Notes: a model not told the origin generated them from the sequence alone. Numbered from the stretch's first letter, positions 1 through 10,162 are shown. The stretch: 64,000 nucleotides of DNA from Heligmosomoides polygyrus polygyrus (GCA_947396885.1 OX377205.1:21749407-21813406), one strand, 5' to 3'. Made by a program: numbers and translations.

Positions 1-349
1 CCGTAGTCGTGACCGACAAATCTTTACGGAGTGTGGCAACTTCGATTGTGAGAGCTGCCACGCCTGGGTCCTTGCGTTTTCGGAGGACGTCTATTTCCTT
101 CTGGAGACGCTCGCTGTCGCTGAAGGCCAAGCCAGTGACCGCTGCTCCAATCCTGCATAGCTTGTAGTATGCCTTCTCGATCTCGTCCTTACGGTCAGTG
201 GAGGGTTGCGATCCGTCTCCTGGTGCTTTCTCGGAGGTCTTTGCATCTGGAGCTCTTGAGTGCGAGGATGTTGCTGGTAACGTTATTGTCCTCTGCTGCT
301 GTTTGCGTTCAGCCAGCTGCTTGTCGACAGTTTCCTTGCCCTTTGCCAT
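1..349 (-). CDS. Small post-env ORF of host BEL/Pao element, partial
   Basis: An ATG at 349 opens a frame that stays open to the window edge (at least 116 codons). The product is hydrophilic and Lys/Glu/Gln-rich, with a likely coiled-coil stretch in its second half (EIEKAYYKL, then SERLQKEIDVLRKR). It follows the env remnant on the same strand by about 140 bases. A small charged ORF in the equivalent place follows env in the element at 8480-19860, which suggests an accessory ORF in this lineage. No family was recognised and no function is proposed. The stop codon and the element's 3' LTR would lie outside the window. Confidence 0.5.
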   Translation of the reverse strand, partial: MAKGKETVDKQLAERKQQQRTITLPATSSHSRAPDAKTSEKAPGDGSQPSTDRKDEIEKAYYKLCRIGAAVTGLAFSDSERLQKEIDVLRKRKDPGVAALTIEVATLRKDLSVTTT

Positions 350-488
350 TGTGGAGTGGGTGCTGTAAAAGGTGGTGGTATTGAAGAGTTCCTGAGTGAG
401 ATTAGGTAGATAACGGTGCGAAGAGTATGCGAATTTGAAGACACAGAGTGAATACATGTATGTACAGATCGTGGCTCCTGATGAGCAA

Positions 489-2127
489 TTACAGCTTCCT
501 GTAGGCCTGCTGGCGCCTGCGATACAAGCGAAGGAAGTGGAAACATGGTGAAAGTGCTACTTTTAGAAAAGTGAGTGCGCACTTCATGATTGTCCGCGTA
601 ATCAGTTGATAGATAAACTTGAAACACCATGTTGAATTTCTGATTCCGCAGCTCCATAGGAAAAGGTATCCTGTGGCATTTGCGATGAGGAGCAGTATCG
701 TAAGAGCTATGACAAATATGTACCACGACAGGAGGACTGAGGAGATATGGGAGAGATCCGGAAACACCATTTCGTTGTAGATGTTGCTTTCTCCTGCGAT
801 GATCTTCTCTGCAGTCCCATAGTCCCATAGTCCCTCGTCCAGCGAAGAACTCCCTTCAGTTCGAAGGGGTTTTTCGTGTAATCGCATGATGATGTGCAGG
901 CTAGGTGAACATGTGCCTGCTAAAGTTGAAGCGAATTGAGGATTTTACTCCTTGCGTCGTGCAGGGCACGGAGGTGTAGTCCTCGCATGCTATGGTATCG
1001 TCATCTTGGCTTATGCACGCTATTTGAGCTACTGCTCCCTGGGGGCAGTGATAGCATCCATTGATTTCTGCGTTGCTGACCTTACAGACCGAACCGGTAA
1101 TCTGTTTGACGGTGGAATCAATCTCCTCGTTGACTGTCATTAGGAGTTCGGCCGTCGCCAGACTGGGCACTATAGCCCTGACGGAAACGTTCTCCGCTCC
1201 TAGTAGGTCTTCTTCAAACGTGATCCATGGACGTCGCACTGGGAGGCGATTTCTTAGTTCAGTGTAGAAGTCCGCAGTCAAGTTCTGCTGTACGCATACG
1301 AAGTTGATTGTCAGTTCCGCAGGCTGACATTTGCAGTTCGGATCCACGTCGCACTGCAACAATTTTGTGTCCTCATGAGATGGGCACTGCAGAGCTGGAA
1401 GCTGTTGCTCGCTCCATAGCGCAATGTTTTTCCCATCGCTGATGAATGACGTTTGGAGTGCTGCTGTAGGAGGCACTGTGAGTACACTCATCTTGAGTCG
1501 CATTCCGTGCATCTCTTGTGGGATGGTTGGGACGAGTGCTGTCGTGACGTTCTTCTTACTGTGAGCTTGACAAGAACTTCTTTTCAGTGTGGGCACCGAA
1601 AGATCTCGAGAACGTCGTCACTGAGTGGTTGGGCATAGATACGGTAGAATAAACATCCGCTGCTCATGTAGAAGCATCCGCATCCTGGTCCCCCACAACT
1701 TTCGACACAGAAAGTGAATCCCGGAAACTGCTTGGCTTGATGAAGTTCCAGAATTTTCGCTGTGGTATTCACGTCTGCACATTTATCGTCGTCTCAGCTT
1801 CCGGCATGTGGACATCGCTTCGAATCCAGCACCCTCAGAACCGTATTCCTTGTGAACATGGTAGTGTGCTTGTCGCATAGAAGTCTGAGCTCATTCCATT
1901 TGACCCTGATCTCCTTAAGTACGTTGCCTTGATTTTGGAGTCGGAAACAGGCTTCCTTGCTGAATGAGTTGATCTTGATGACTTCAATGATGTCGACCTT
2001 GCAGACTTGACGATTGCTTTTTGACGTCGAGCAAACTGTGGTTTTGTGCTCGAAGATGGGAGGGGGGGCGTTCGTATCGACTTCTATGCGACAAGCCAAC
2101 ATTTGACTGTTGTTACAGAATGTTGTA
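489..2127 (-). pseudogene. BEL/Pao env remnant, phlebovirus-Gc-like part
   Basis: Minus-strand frames give a Cys-rich ectodomain (SCGGPGCGCFY, GCLFYRIY, CYHCPQGA), then a long hydrophobic segment near 700-780 (VIALTILLLIANATGYLFL) and a basic tail. It aligns by eye with the env of the element at 8480-19860. Env genes of nematode BEL/Pao elements are known to resemble phlebovirus Gc, a class II fusion glycoprotein; assigning this one there is inference from Cys motifs and layout. It is broken by an in-frame stop near 1794 and by frame changes near 1596 and 895. Its N-terminal part lies at 20964-20240, separated by the inserted element 2128-20237. Confidence 0.7.
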
Positions 2128-2435
2128 GGCACCGCCGCCACGCGCCCAGGTGGCATACCTGCGGCGTCATCCCCCCGCTCGCCGTCTCCGCTCACGCTGT
2201 GGCACCCGCCGCGAACGCGGCAGACAACGGCCCGACAGAGGCCGTCGTCGGCGGCCCCGCAACGACGGCCCCACGGACGAGCAGAGCCACAGGTCGACCA
2301 GATTTGCCGAGACTGCAATCAATAGGATGTTCAGAGGATTTACAAAACCACTGTAGAGATACATGCTGGCATGAAACAAACATTGCTCTACATCAGAATT
2401 TCGAGCTCTATCTAATGAGCCCTACCTCAAGCTTA
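2128..2435 (-). repeat. Outer part of left inverted-repeat arm
   Basis: The reverse complement matches 19929-20237. The outer 200 bases are CpG-rich and can be read as a false env extension. The arm is cut at GCTTA (2431-2435), which reappears at 6901-6905 after the inserted LTR element. Confidence 0.75.
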
Positions 2436-2819
2436 TTTGGTGGTTCACCAACGGATGTGTCAATTGTAATAAGTGATTTATTACTTTATAACTCTCAGAG
2501 CACAACGCGAATATCACATCACAGCAGGTTATATGGGCAATATGCAGGGGCGGAGCTACAAATATCTCCGGTTGTTAGCCGATGGGGCCAACTACCTCTG
2601 GTCTTGAAAGGGGGCACCGCGCCTAGAGTGGACAACTTGAGCGCTATCTCTATTACCTACTTGCGGTACCCCTAAGTTATGCCTGTGGATGTTATTCAAT
2701 GGTACTTATCTTATAGTGTTCAATTAAGTATGCTAAGTCTTATCATTCATTCCTATTTGGCCTCTATTATACTACAATATACATTCATAAACGTAGTCCC
2801 TAGTTGGGTATCTACAACA
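2436..2819 (-). repeat. 3' LTR of BEL/Pao copy 1
   Basis: 384 bases, matching 6510-6900 apart from a few substitutions and a 7-base gap near 2460. On the minus strand it begins TGTTGTAGATACCC and ends CCACCAAA. Confidence 0.85.
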
Positions 2820-3313
2820 CTGGGGCGAGGGGCAAGTAGCGGTAGCGCTAGAAATACAACATTGTAATACCGAACAGAGACATGATAGAACAGATAGACA
2901 ATACAACAATAGAGGGCGACAGTTATGCGAATTAGGTAGAAATTTTACTGAATCTCCCTCTTTCCGACGTCCTTGTGTGAAGTTGATGTGCAGCATTTGA
3001 AGTTGCTAGTTTTCCTTCTGGCACGTCGTTTCCTTGAGGAACTTCGTATTCGTTGCTCGTTTATCCAAATGATTGAGCCATGGTTTTCATTAACGCATGG
3101 TGACGTGGCGATTCTTATATGATCACCTCGGCGAAGCTGCTCTAACCCGACGGCTTCAGTAACATGTGGACAGCTGATGAGTTCATGATTACCACTCGTC
3201 GAAATCTTCGTTCGCTTCTTGGTTTTCTTGTAGTGCGTTAGTGTTGCAATTTATGGAATTCAGATTCATAGTCTCCTTGGCGCTTGGTTTCTTCGTCCCT
3301 TCGGTGTTCTGCT

Positions 3314-4084
3314 TTACGAAATTGGACGTTGAATCGCAAGTAAATCGTGTCCATTTCCAGTGACGATCTGCAGTTTTGAATTGGGAACACTGTCATGCTG
3401 AAATCGGATGCTTCTTCTCCGTTCGTTGTGAAGTTTGAAGCTATCGGCTTCTCGAAACTTTGGTCTCAAATGTAGCTCTGAGCCAATGTATTTGCCTTCT
3501 GAAGATAGTCTTGCTTCTACTGCGAGAAATACGCTGCATTGAGTTCTTGTACTTTTCTTTGCAGAGCTGTCTGTGCCACTGACACCGGATATTGTGTAGC
3601 CAAAAATGGTAGGCGTGAGAACCAAACCAGATGGCAGCTTCAATATAGGAGTGTCGTGAAGTATGATCTGATTCAAGAGATCCTGTCCAACTATTATGTC
3701 TGGAGAGGACGTCGTAGGAGAAAGACTTCTCTGGGCAATAGAAAGCTTCTCCTTCCTGATGAACGCCTTGTCTTCTGATGATAGCTTTGCGGTACTTGAC
3801 TACGCTGTCAGCTTTTCTTTGGTGAAGACTGGCACTCGCTTTAGCTTCATGCCTGAGCGAATGTTCTTCAGAGTAATGTAAACTTCCGTGGATTCAAAAG
3901 TTTCTTGGAGCTCTCCCATTCCTGTCGTTGTGAATGAATTTGAGTCCTTAGTTGGAAGTTGCAGCTCTTCTCGAAGTTTCTTCTTTATAAAACTTCTTTG
4001 AGCTCCATTGTCGAGAAGGACAGTTACCGGTTGATAGTCCACCTCTGACTCGTTGAATATCAATGCGGAGGCCATTTGTAGCAC
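3314..4084 (-). pseudogene. BEL/Pao protease region (A17-type), broken
   Basis: The minus strand 4084-3800 carries LLDNGAQRSFI followed by KLREELQLP, the active-site region of the Pao-type aspartic peptidase (usually LLDTGAQ or LLDSGA; here Asn replaces Thr/Ser). In another frame, 3676-3314 carries LPSGLVLTPTIFGYTISG, the conserved block at the end of this domain. The two blocks are in different frames, so at least one frameshift separates them. Below 3300 the sequence no longer reads as pol, consistent with the internal deletion. Confidence 0.7.
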
Positions 4085-4265
4085 GCATTGATTGACAATC
4101 GGTTGCTTTGAACCGATGAGGCTTCCAGGTGAAACTTTGAAATGAGCTGCTCCACACCGGTTCGATCTTTCAGTGCCATTTTCGTGTCGCCTGGTGCGGC
4201 TATTTTTCGGCCGCAGTACAACCTTTACTGCTCCTTGACGGGCTACTGTTGGTGGTTGGTTTTGA

Positions 4266-5623
4266 TTATGCCTTTGTCCGCATGAACGGTTCTCTGCTCC
4301 GGGTGCGCTTGAGTAGCAGAGAGAAGAATGGTGGTCCTCTCGACATCTTGGACAAGGACCAAGGATTTAGGGAGTTGTGCCCTTCCCTAAAGCATTTCCA
4401 GCAAAGCTTTTGTTGGATGACTTCGCTTCTGCGTTCCTCAGGAGTTGAGAACGAAGTGCAGTACTGTGGCGGGTGGACTTCACCACAAAGGCATAGAGGC
4501 AATGTCCTCCGATGCGAGCGCAGCTCGATCTGTCATGACTCGTTTTGTCTTGAAAACCGGTCGTTGTCAGTATCGTGGGGATACGTTCCGAATAAGGTCG
4601 CCGTTGTGAGCTCCGTTGTTTCTTGGAGAGTGATGATCTCGTCAATGGCTTCCGTAATATCTTTAACTTCGAAGGATATACCGGCAACGGTTTCTTTCCT
4701 TATCACAGTGCTACAGATGTGTTCCGTAAATTTTGAGAGGATCATGCGGCGCCATACTCGGTCCGCATTGAGTGATACACCTGTTTGTTCCAGGTGTATG
4801 ATCCGTGAGGTAATGGCGGATAGGGTGTCACGACAACTCCTGGGTGTATCGTGAGCACGCGGAATTTTTTCGATCTCGTTTATGAGAATATCAGCTATAC
4901 TTGTCGACCTGTGGTACTGCTTCTTGAGGATGTTGACGGCCCAATAGTACCTGTCCCCTATCACGGGTACGTAGGTGATGGATGCTGCAGCTTCGCCTTT
5001 GAGAGCCTGCTTCAAGAACAGGAACTTTTCTTGGTCAGTTAAACTGGCATCATTGGGTATAAGTGCCTGAAATACCGACCAGAAGGCGAAGAACTCTCTA
5101 GAGTCTCCTGAGAAGGTTGGAACCTCGAGAAGAGGTCGCCTGAGCGCGACATTGCGTGCTTGTGAAGGCGCTACCTCACCTGCTGATTCGTAATTATTTC
5201 CACTATTGCCAGTAGCCGGCTGTTCACAGCTGGCGGTTTCCTGACAGCTGGCTATTAGGATGGCTTGTTGAGACAGTTCATTCTTTTTGAAATCCACTTT
5301 GTTCTGCCAACGCATGACAAGCTCGTATGACTCTGCTTGTAGGTAGTCGTCCAAATCCGTTATGAGATTTTCTTGCTCTTTTTTGGTAGGTCGTGAGTTT
5401 ATTGTCTCAATTGCGTCCTTTAAGCAGTTGTCGTGGTACTGCTTGTTGCTCATTACCGCAGGTGGTTTAGCTGTGCTGTCTTTTCTCTGATGTACTCCTC
5501 ACAATCCCTCCTTTCTTCCGGGAACGCGAATGGCTGGTCCAGACGGTTGACTTCTGCCTCGCTTGCCTTAATAAATCCGCAAGCATTCGTCATTTTTGTC
5601 TTGTAAACCTGAATTTCTGCCAT
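4266..5623 (-). pseudogene. BEL/Pao gag (DUF1759-like domain plus zinc knuckle), broken
   Basis: The likely start is the ATG at 5623 (MAEIQVYKTK). That frame ends in TAA near 5454 and the main gag frame continues from 5453 to 4533. It contains the DUF1759-like core (PLLEVPTFSGDSREFFAFW, then LKQALKGEAAASI) typical of BEL/Pao gag. A third frame, 4502-4266, carries the zinc knuckle (CLCGEVHPPQYC, then CWKCFREGH). Gag would coat the element RNA and form cytoplasmic particles. At least two frame changes are needed to read it through, so this copy is dead. Confidence 0.75.
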
Positions 5624-5869
5624 CTTTGTTGGTTTCGGCGCGTTTTACCAAAGTTTATCAGTAAACTTTGAATTTTACTTCGTTAGGTCCGATGTAGAAT
5701 CTCTTCCTGCCACGCGGGACTTTTCGCTGCTCTTCTGGCTTTCTCAGATGAGAATTTGCACAATGAGCGAGCTTTTTTTCAGCGATTTCTATTGGTCCCT
5801 CTGTTGAGGTTTAACCAGAAAGAACTGCTGATTTAATCTCTTTCCAATGAACTGGAAAGAAAATTTTTG

Positions 5870-6440
5870 CTTCCTGGTAAAGGAAGGCTTTGAAGTTTTC
5901 CTGGTCCCCTGAGGAACGCTTAATGGAAGACTTTTGAAAGCTTCTTTCCCTAGCGGTGGAAAGAAGTTTCGGATGCTTCCAGGGCTCTCGTGAGAGAACA
6001 CGGTAGGAAGTCTTTGAGTTTTCCTGGTCCTCTGAGGAACGCTTAATGGAAAACTTTTGAAAGCGTCTTTCCCTAGCGGTGGAAAGAAGTTTCGGATGCT
6101 TCCAGGGCTCTTCTGAGAGAACACTGTAGGAAGTCTTTGAGTTTTCCTGGTCCTCTGAGGAACGCTTAATGGAAAACTTTTGAAAGCGTCTTTCCCTAGC
6201 GGTGGAAAGAAGTTTCGGATGCTTCCAGGGCTCTCCTGAGAGAACACGGTAGGAAGGCTTTGAAGTTTTCCTGGTCCCCTGAGGAACGCTTAATGGAAAA
6301 CTTTTGAAAGGTTCTTTCCCTAGCGGTGAAAAGAAGTTTCGGATGCTTCCAGGGCTCTCCTGAGAGAATGCTGTAGGGAGGCTTTACTAAAGTTCTCCTG
6401 GTTCCCGAGGAACGCTTACTGGAGTACTTTTTATTAGCTT
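5870..6440. repeat. Tandem repeat, about 123-125 bp x 4.5, in the BEL/Pao leader
   Basis: Successive units begin near 5881, 6006, 6129, 6252 and 6375 with a GGAAG-CTTTGA-GTTTTCCTGG pattern. The array lies between the primer-binding site and gag of copy 1, in the 5' untranslated leader. A 152-codon open frame across it is a by-product of the repetition. Confidence 0.85.
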
Positions 6441-6485
6441 CTGTCTCTCACTGGGGAGAGCTAGCGCAGAAGCTTTTGCGTGGGT

Positions 6486-6508
6486 TTGAATCCACGGCTG
6501 ATGCACCA
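6486..6508 (-). other. Primer-binding site of BEL/Pao copy 1
   Basis: One base inside the upper LTR, the minus strand reads TGGTGCATCAGCCGTGGATT, complementary to a tRNA 3' end finishing in CCA. The first nine bases are shared with the site at 8733 and fit a tRNA-Gly acceptor end from memory; the tRNA identity is a guess. Confidence 0.65.
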
Positions 6509-6509
6509 A

Positions 6510-6900
6510 TTTGGTGGTTCACCAACGGATGCGTCTGTAGTCAATTGTAATAAGTGATTTATTACTTTATAACTCTCAGAGCACAACGCGAATATCACAT
6601 CACAGCAGGTTATATAGGCAATATGCAGGGGCGGAGCTACAAATATCTCCGGTTGTTAGCCGATGGGGCCAACTACCTCTGGTCTTGAAAGGGGGCACCG
6701 CGCCTAGAGTGGACAACTTGAGCGCTATCTCTATTACCTACTTGCGGTACCCCTAAGTTGTGCCTGTGGATGTTATTCAATGGTACTTATCTTATAGTGT
6801 TCACTTAAGTATGCTAAGTCTTATCATTCATTCCTATTTGGCCTCTATTATACTACAATATACATTCATAAACGTAGTCCCTAGTTGGGTATCCACAACT
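6510..6900 (-). repeat. 5' LTR of BEL/Pao copy 1
   Basis: 391 bases, direct match to 2436-2819. On the element strand the primer-binding site follows after one base. GCTTA at 6901-6905 is the target duplication. Confidence 0.85.
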
Positions 6901-7131
6901 GCTTATCAATACTACCGTTGATGAGATATTCTTCAAATTAAAAACTGAAAAATAATTCATTGCAAACCTGCCACGAAGGTGTGAAAAGTATATGTCCAGG
7001 CTAAAGTTTTACACAGAATTCAACTACGTCGTCCAAATACCTTCTAGAGGAGCTCTTTTTGAAGAAAAAATTGTGTGTATCACACCGCTGGAGACATGTC
7101 TTCAAGCCAACATTGTGCGCAGAATTCAATT
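6901..7131 (+). repeat. Inner part of left inverted-repeat arm
   Basis: Reverse-complement match to 8343-8479 joined to 19861-19934. This is the match that exposes the insertion of the large LTR element at 8480. Confidence 0.75.
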
Positions 7132-7154
7132 ACAAATTTTATGTTCGCAAATAC

Positions 7155-7925
7155 AGTGTCTCAAAAAATGTATACGCTGTTTGAAAGGTGATAACCTTGC
7201 TCAGAGTAAAGGTACTGAAGAACTTGTTGGCTCATATAAAATTTTAAAACAATAGAAATTTTATGACAAATGAGCGGTATGGATTGCGCCATGCACTCGT
7301 CTGAAACCTTGCATTTTATACTCGAATGATTGTTTTCGCTTGAATACTTGTTATAATTTCTCCAAAAAGTGGCCGTTTCGATTGATGTGAGCTTTTCTAA
7401 AGGCTTGAAAGTTAAAAACAAATTATGGCTTGCAAAAAATGCAGGGCATCCCAAAAAATGCACTCTACTCATTGAGTACTCTTTGAGAGGTTCTATCATT
7501 GGCGATAGTGAAGCTTTTGAAGATTTTAACACATATAAAAGCGAAATTTCCGTGGCGTGCAAATAGTCAAGATTGCGCCATGCACTCGACTGAAACCTTG
7601 CATTTCAGACTTCTTTGATTCTGCATGGGCTGACTGCTTGTTAAATTCCTGTTACTACTTGGCCACACTAACCTGTGCAGTGCCTCTTTTAACGCTTAAA
7701 ATATGACAACTACGTGAAAGGCACGTGACGTGTGAGTTTACCGACTGCACAGTTTATCGCTTTCGCTATCGCTCTAATAACCCTCTCTACATTTCTAAGC
7801 CCATAACAAGAGTCAGGCCCGGCTCTAAGCCTTTCTACGAAGAGAAGGAGTTTATCCTGAAGTGGCACTGGAAGTTCGAAAACACCGTCGAAGTGCGTAG
7901 GCGAACCAGCGACACCCTGTATTGA
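7155..7925 (+). repeat. Dispersed repeat related to the fold-back element at 40952-42245
   Basis: It begins with an ACAGTGTCTCAAAAA-like end and the block GGTGATAACCTTGCTCAG, and continues through GCGCCATGCACTCG motifs at 7287 and 7571. The same order of blocks occurs at 40952-41720. Short open frames in it show no recognisable domain. It is probably an older insertion inside the inverted-repeat element. Confidence 0.55.
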
Positions 7926-8037
7926 CTGTAGAGTGGAGAATTTGTGCTACTTCACTATATGGTCCATTTACAGAAGAAATGACGTCGGTAAGCAACGATT
8001 GATTAATAGACATGTCCTACTACTTGGTAATAAACAT

Positions 8038-8080
8038 AACCTCGACCCCCTGGACGCACGGCCTCCAGGAAGTCGAGGTT
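8038..8080 (+). other. Stem-loop in interior of the inverted-repeat element
   Basis: AACCTCGAC at 8038-8046 pairs with GTCGAGGTT at 8072-8080. Inside it CCTGGA (8049-8054) pairs with TCCAGG (8064-8069), giving a 43-nt two-part hairpin followed by TTTATAAG. Function unknown. Confidence 0.5.
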
Positions 8081-8342
8081 TTATAAGAGGGCAATGAAAG
8101 ACTATGTGTCCAGTGACCTAGTTTATCCCCAAAGCTGAAATTTCGGACCGCTTGGTTGACATCCACAAAGAATCGATAATTTGATCAATATCGATTGATG
8201 ATCGATCGAAACATCAAAAGCGAACTTCAGATTCGTGTTCAACAATCTCGGTTACCCCCACGGCATAAGCTTTGGACCGCTTGAATGACATACACAAAAA
8301 AACACACAACTCTTTTATATGTAATAGAATAGGATATCAACT

Positions 8343-8479
8343 TCGTGATTGAGTTCTGCGTAGAATGTTGGCTTGAAGTCCCCAACGGTGTGATACACAC
8401 AATTTTTTAAAGAGCTTTTCTAGAAGGCATTTAGACGACGTAGTTGAAGTCTGTGTGAAATTTTAGTCTGGAAACATAC
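8343..8479 (-). repeat. Inner part of right inverted-repeat arm
   Basis: Reverse complement of about 6990-7131. It is cut at 8479/8480 by the large LTR element and resumes at 19861. Confidence 0.75.
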
Positions 8480-8732
8480 TGTCGTGAATGACTCACGAAA
8501 AACCGCTATAAAAGCCGCCCCCTGGGGCGGTCCGGGAATTCTGGAGCGGGCTGCCGGACTGAACGGCGGCACGCTCCGCTCGGACTTCGTAATCTCGCTC
8601 TCCGTAACCGCATTCCATCAAATGACATGTAATGTGTCGTGTGTGACTTGTAGTAATAGTAAGAATAAATGATTATAAGAAACCGTGCACCTGAAGAGAT
8701 AATGAACCACCGATGCACCTACAGTCAAAACA
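8480..8732 (+). repeat. 5' LTR of BEL/Pao copy 2
   Basis: 253 bases, more than 95 percent matched by eye to 19607-19860. It starts TGTCGTGAATGACTCACG and ends CAGTCAAAACA. It contains TATAAAAG (8507-8514) and AATAAA (8664-8669). Confidence 0.9.
8507..8514 (+). promoter_or_regulatory. TATA box in 5' LTR
   Basis: TATAAAAG within CGCTATAAAAGCCGCC, 28 bases into the LTR. The same box is at 19634-19641 in the 3' LTR. It should start the full-length RNA. Confidence 0.6.
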
Positions 8733-8755
8733 TGGTGCATCGGGGATTCAACCCC
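8733..8755 (+). other. Primer-binding site of BEL/Pao copy 2
   Basis: TGGTGCATCGGGGATTCAAC follows the LTR with no gap and is complementary to a tRNA 3' end (...GATGCACCA). The first 11 bases fit tRNA-Gly from memory. Confidence 0.7.
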
Positions 8756-9438
8756 TACCGCGCAAGGAACGGTCTCTTCGAAACGCGGTTTCCAAAACTC
8801 TTTCGTAAAACCTTACTCGAACGTCAGATATTAATTTTCGTACATCTAATATCTAAAATGTTGCCGTTCCTACCTCATATCAACCATTGCCGGCAGTTGA
8901 TAGATCTCATTCCTTGGCAACTTCACGCACATAGTCAGGTGTGCAAATTCTTGCCTTTGAGAGGCCTAAATTTTTCGTTTACATCTATATAATGTATTTG
9001 CCAACAAACGCGCGCGGGAGTGTCGGGTGCCTGAGTCCCGTCCGGGTGCTCCTTATGAGGAGGCCTGTTGCCTAGGTGTTTAGCGCTTATTTGATCGTGC
9101 ACGAGGTACGTCGGACACCAGAGTTCCGGCCGAGGGCTCTAAGATGAGAGACTCGTGATGCTACTCCAGAGGAGGGATAATTTCATTACTTGAGTCAGGT
9201 GGCAAAAAAAATTGCCTCCCAGCGTGCTCCTGAGAACTTTACAGCACACGCCTACAGTCTCGCAACTGAATTACAGAAATTCTCGCACTTTACAACATCG
9301 CGGAACGGACGCACGTACTTTACAACACTGAGGAGCGGATTTAAGCGCCTCTTCGTCCTTTCAACCCGCTTAAGGTACTGCTCATACAGTACCGTTCTGA
9401 TTCGCTTGACGTTCACCGTCTCCTCACTGTTTCATTTC
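8756..9438 (+). other. Leader of BEL/Pao copy 2
   Basis: No gene seen. ACTTTACA-type motifs occur at 9235, 9286 and 9316 and resemble the motif repeated in the inverted repeats at 9887-10001 and 18520-18656. Confidence 0.5.
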
Positions 9439-9933
9439 ATGCCCAATTTTAGAGACCAAACCTTTTCGAAAGCAGTAATCGCAAGCGCAAAGCAAAGAAT
9501 AACTCGACATTTACAAAACCTTTGTAGCATCATGCGTGATTGCGAAAGATACGCGGACGGCTGGAATTTTCCAGAAAATCGAGATGAAACATATATTTAT
9601 ATTTTCGCACAAAGGTCTATCGTAAACTCCCTAATCGAAAAACTTCAAATAAAGATCGACACCGTTGCCGCCATTCATGTCGAAACTATTACAAATTTGA
9701 ATGAAGACGAAACTGAAACTACTTATAATAAAAGGTTACTGCTCGAAAATTTCAATATCTACTGGGAGCGTAAAAATGGCACGCTCATTCTCGTTAGCGC
9801 TCGCAACGTCGTACATAATCTCAAAGTCAGGCTCGCAGAACTCAAGATGCAAGAAGCTATTTGCGATTACGCAGCCTGTATTGAAGCGGCTAACCTTTCT
9901 GGAATGTACATACCAAATCCGCAAGAGCACTAG
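9439..9933 (+). pseudogene. First gag copy, N-terminal half only
   Basis: ATG at 9439, 164 codons. The protein matches the first 150 residues of the second gag (10163 on) by eye: AKQRITRHLQN against AKQRLTRHLND, DGWNFPENRDE against EGWEFPTVRKD, and KVRLAELKMQEA against EIRLTELAMQEM. It is predicted alpha-helical. It then runs into the left inverted repeat and stops at 9933 without the DUF1759-like core or zinc knuckle. It is either the start of an outer element's gag cut by an insertion at 9887 or a partial duplication. A zinc-knuckle ORF at 18699, beyond the other inverted repeat, could be the severed C-terminal end. Confidence 0.7.
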
Positions 9934-10001
9934 GTCGCACTTTACACTGCCAGTTTTGTAGGCCAAATCCGCACGCGCACTGTGCCGCACTTTACACTGT
10001 C
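9887..10001 (+). repeat. Left inverted repeat inside copy 2
   Basis: CGGCTAACCTTTCTGGAATG through CCGCACTTTACACTGTC. Its reverse complement is at 18541-18656. It contains two GCACTTTACACTG blocks 48 bases apart and an internal palindrome around GGAATGTACAT. Confidence 0.8.
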
Positions 10002-10009
10002 AGTCGTCG

Positions 10010-10096
10010 CGCGATAAGAATCGCGGGTGTAATAATACGGTAATATTACACCTTGCCGCATTCCAGGCCCGCCTCAACTCGGTATATAAGACCGAG
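10010..10096 (+). promoter_or_regulatory. Three hairpins, the third presenting a TATA box, before gag2
   Basis: Hairpin 1 is 10010-10025 (CGCGAT/ATCGCG, 4-nt loop). Hairpin 2 is 10026-10052 (9-bp stem GGTGTAATA/TATTACACC). Hairpin 3 is 10078-10096 (CTCGGT/ACCGAG) with ATATAAG in its loop. The TATATAAG at 10083 lies 80 bases upstream of the gag2 ATG and could be an internal promoter independent of the LTR. Confidence 0.5.
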
Positions 10097-10162
10097 GGAT
10101 ACTGCTCGCGAAACACTCATTCATAGAAGTGAGCCGTGCTCTTCACCCTTCTTTCTTCATCT

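Larger units (their letters stand above)
2436..6900 (-). mobile_element. BEL/Pao LTR retrotransposon, internally deleted (copy 1)
   Basis: Direct repeats at 2436-2819 and 6510-6900 are the LTRs. A perfect 5-bp target duplication GCTTA flanks them (2431-2435 and 6901-6905), and BEL/Pao elements typically make 5-bp duplications. A primer-binding site adjoins the upper LTR. In minus orientation the order is LTR, PBS, tandem-repeat leader, gag, aspartic protease, then a break straight into the 3' LTR. Reverse transcriptase, RNase H, integrase and env are missing, and no polypurine tract is visible next to the 3' LTR. It is non-autonomous and inserted in the left arm of the inverted-repeat element. 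Confidence 0.85.

Noticed and set aside
283..828. 181-codon minus-strand ORF
   Set aside because: It overlaps the env transmembrane/tail frame (489-887) and the post-env ORF, and has no domain; it is a shadow frame.
2046..2675. 209-codon plus-strand ORF
   Set aside because: It spans the inverted-repeat arm and LTR of copy 1; no domain.
2438..2816. LTR boundaries set at TGGTGG...CACA
   Set aside because: The target duplication GCTTA and the primer-binding site place the ends at 2436/2819 and 6510/6900 instead.
5789..6247. 152-codon protein with three internal repeats
   Set aside because: The frame follows the 123-bp tandem array in a retroelement leader; repetition with unit length divisible by 3 keeps it open.
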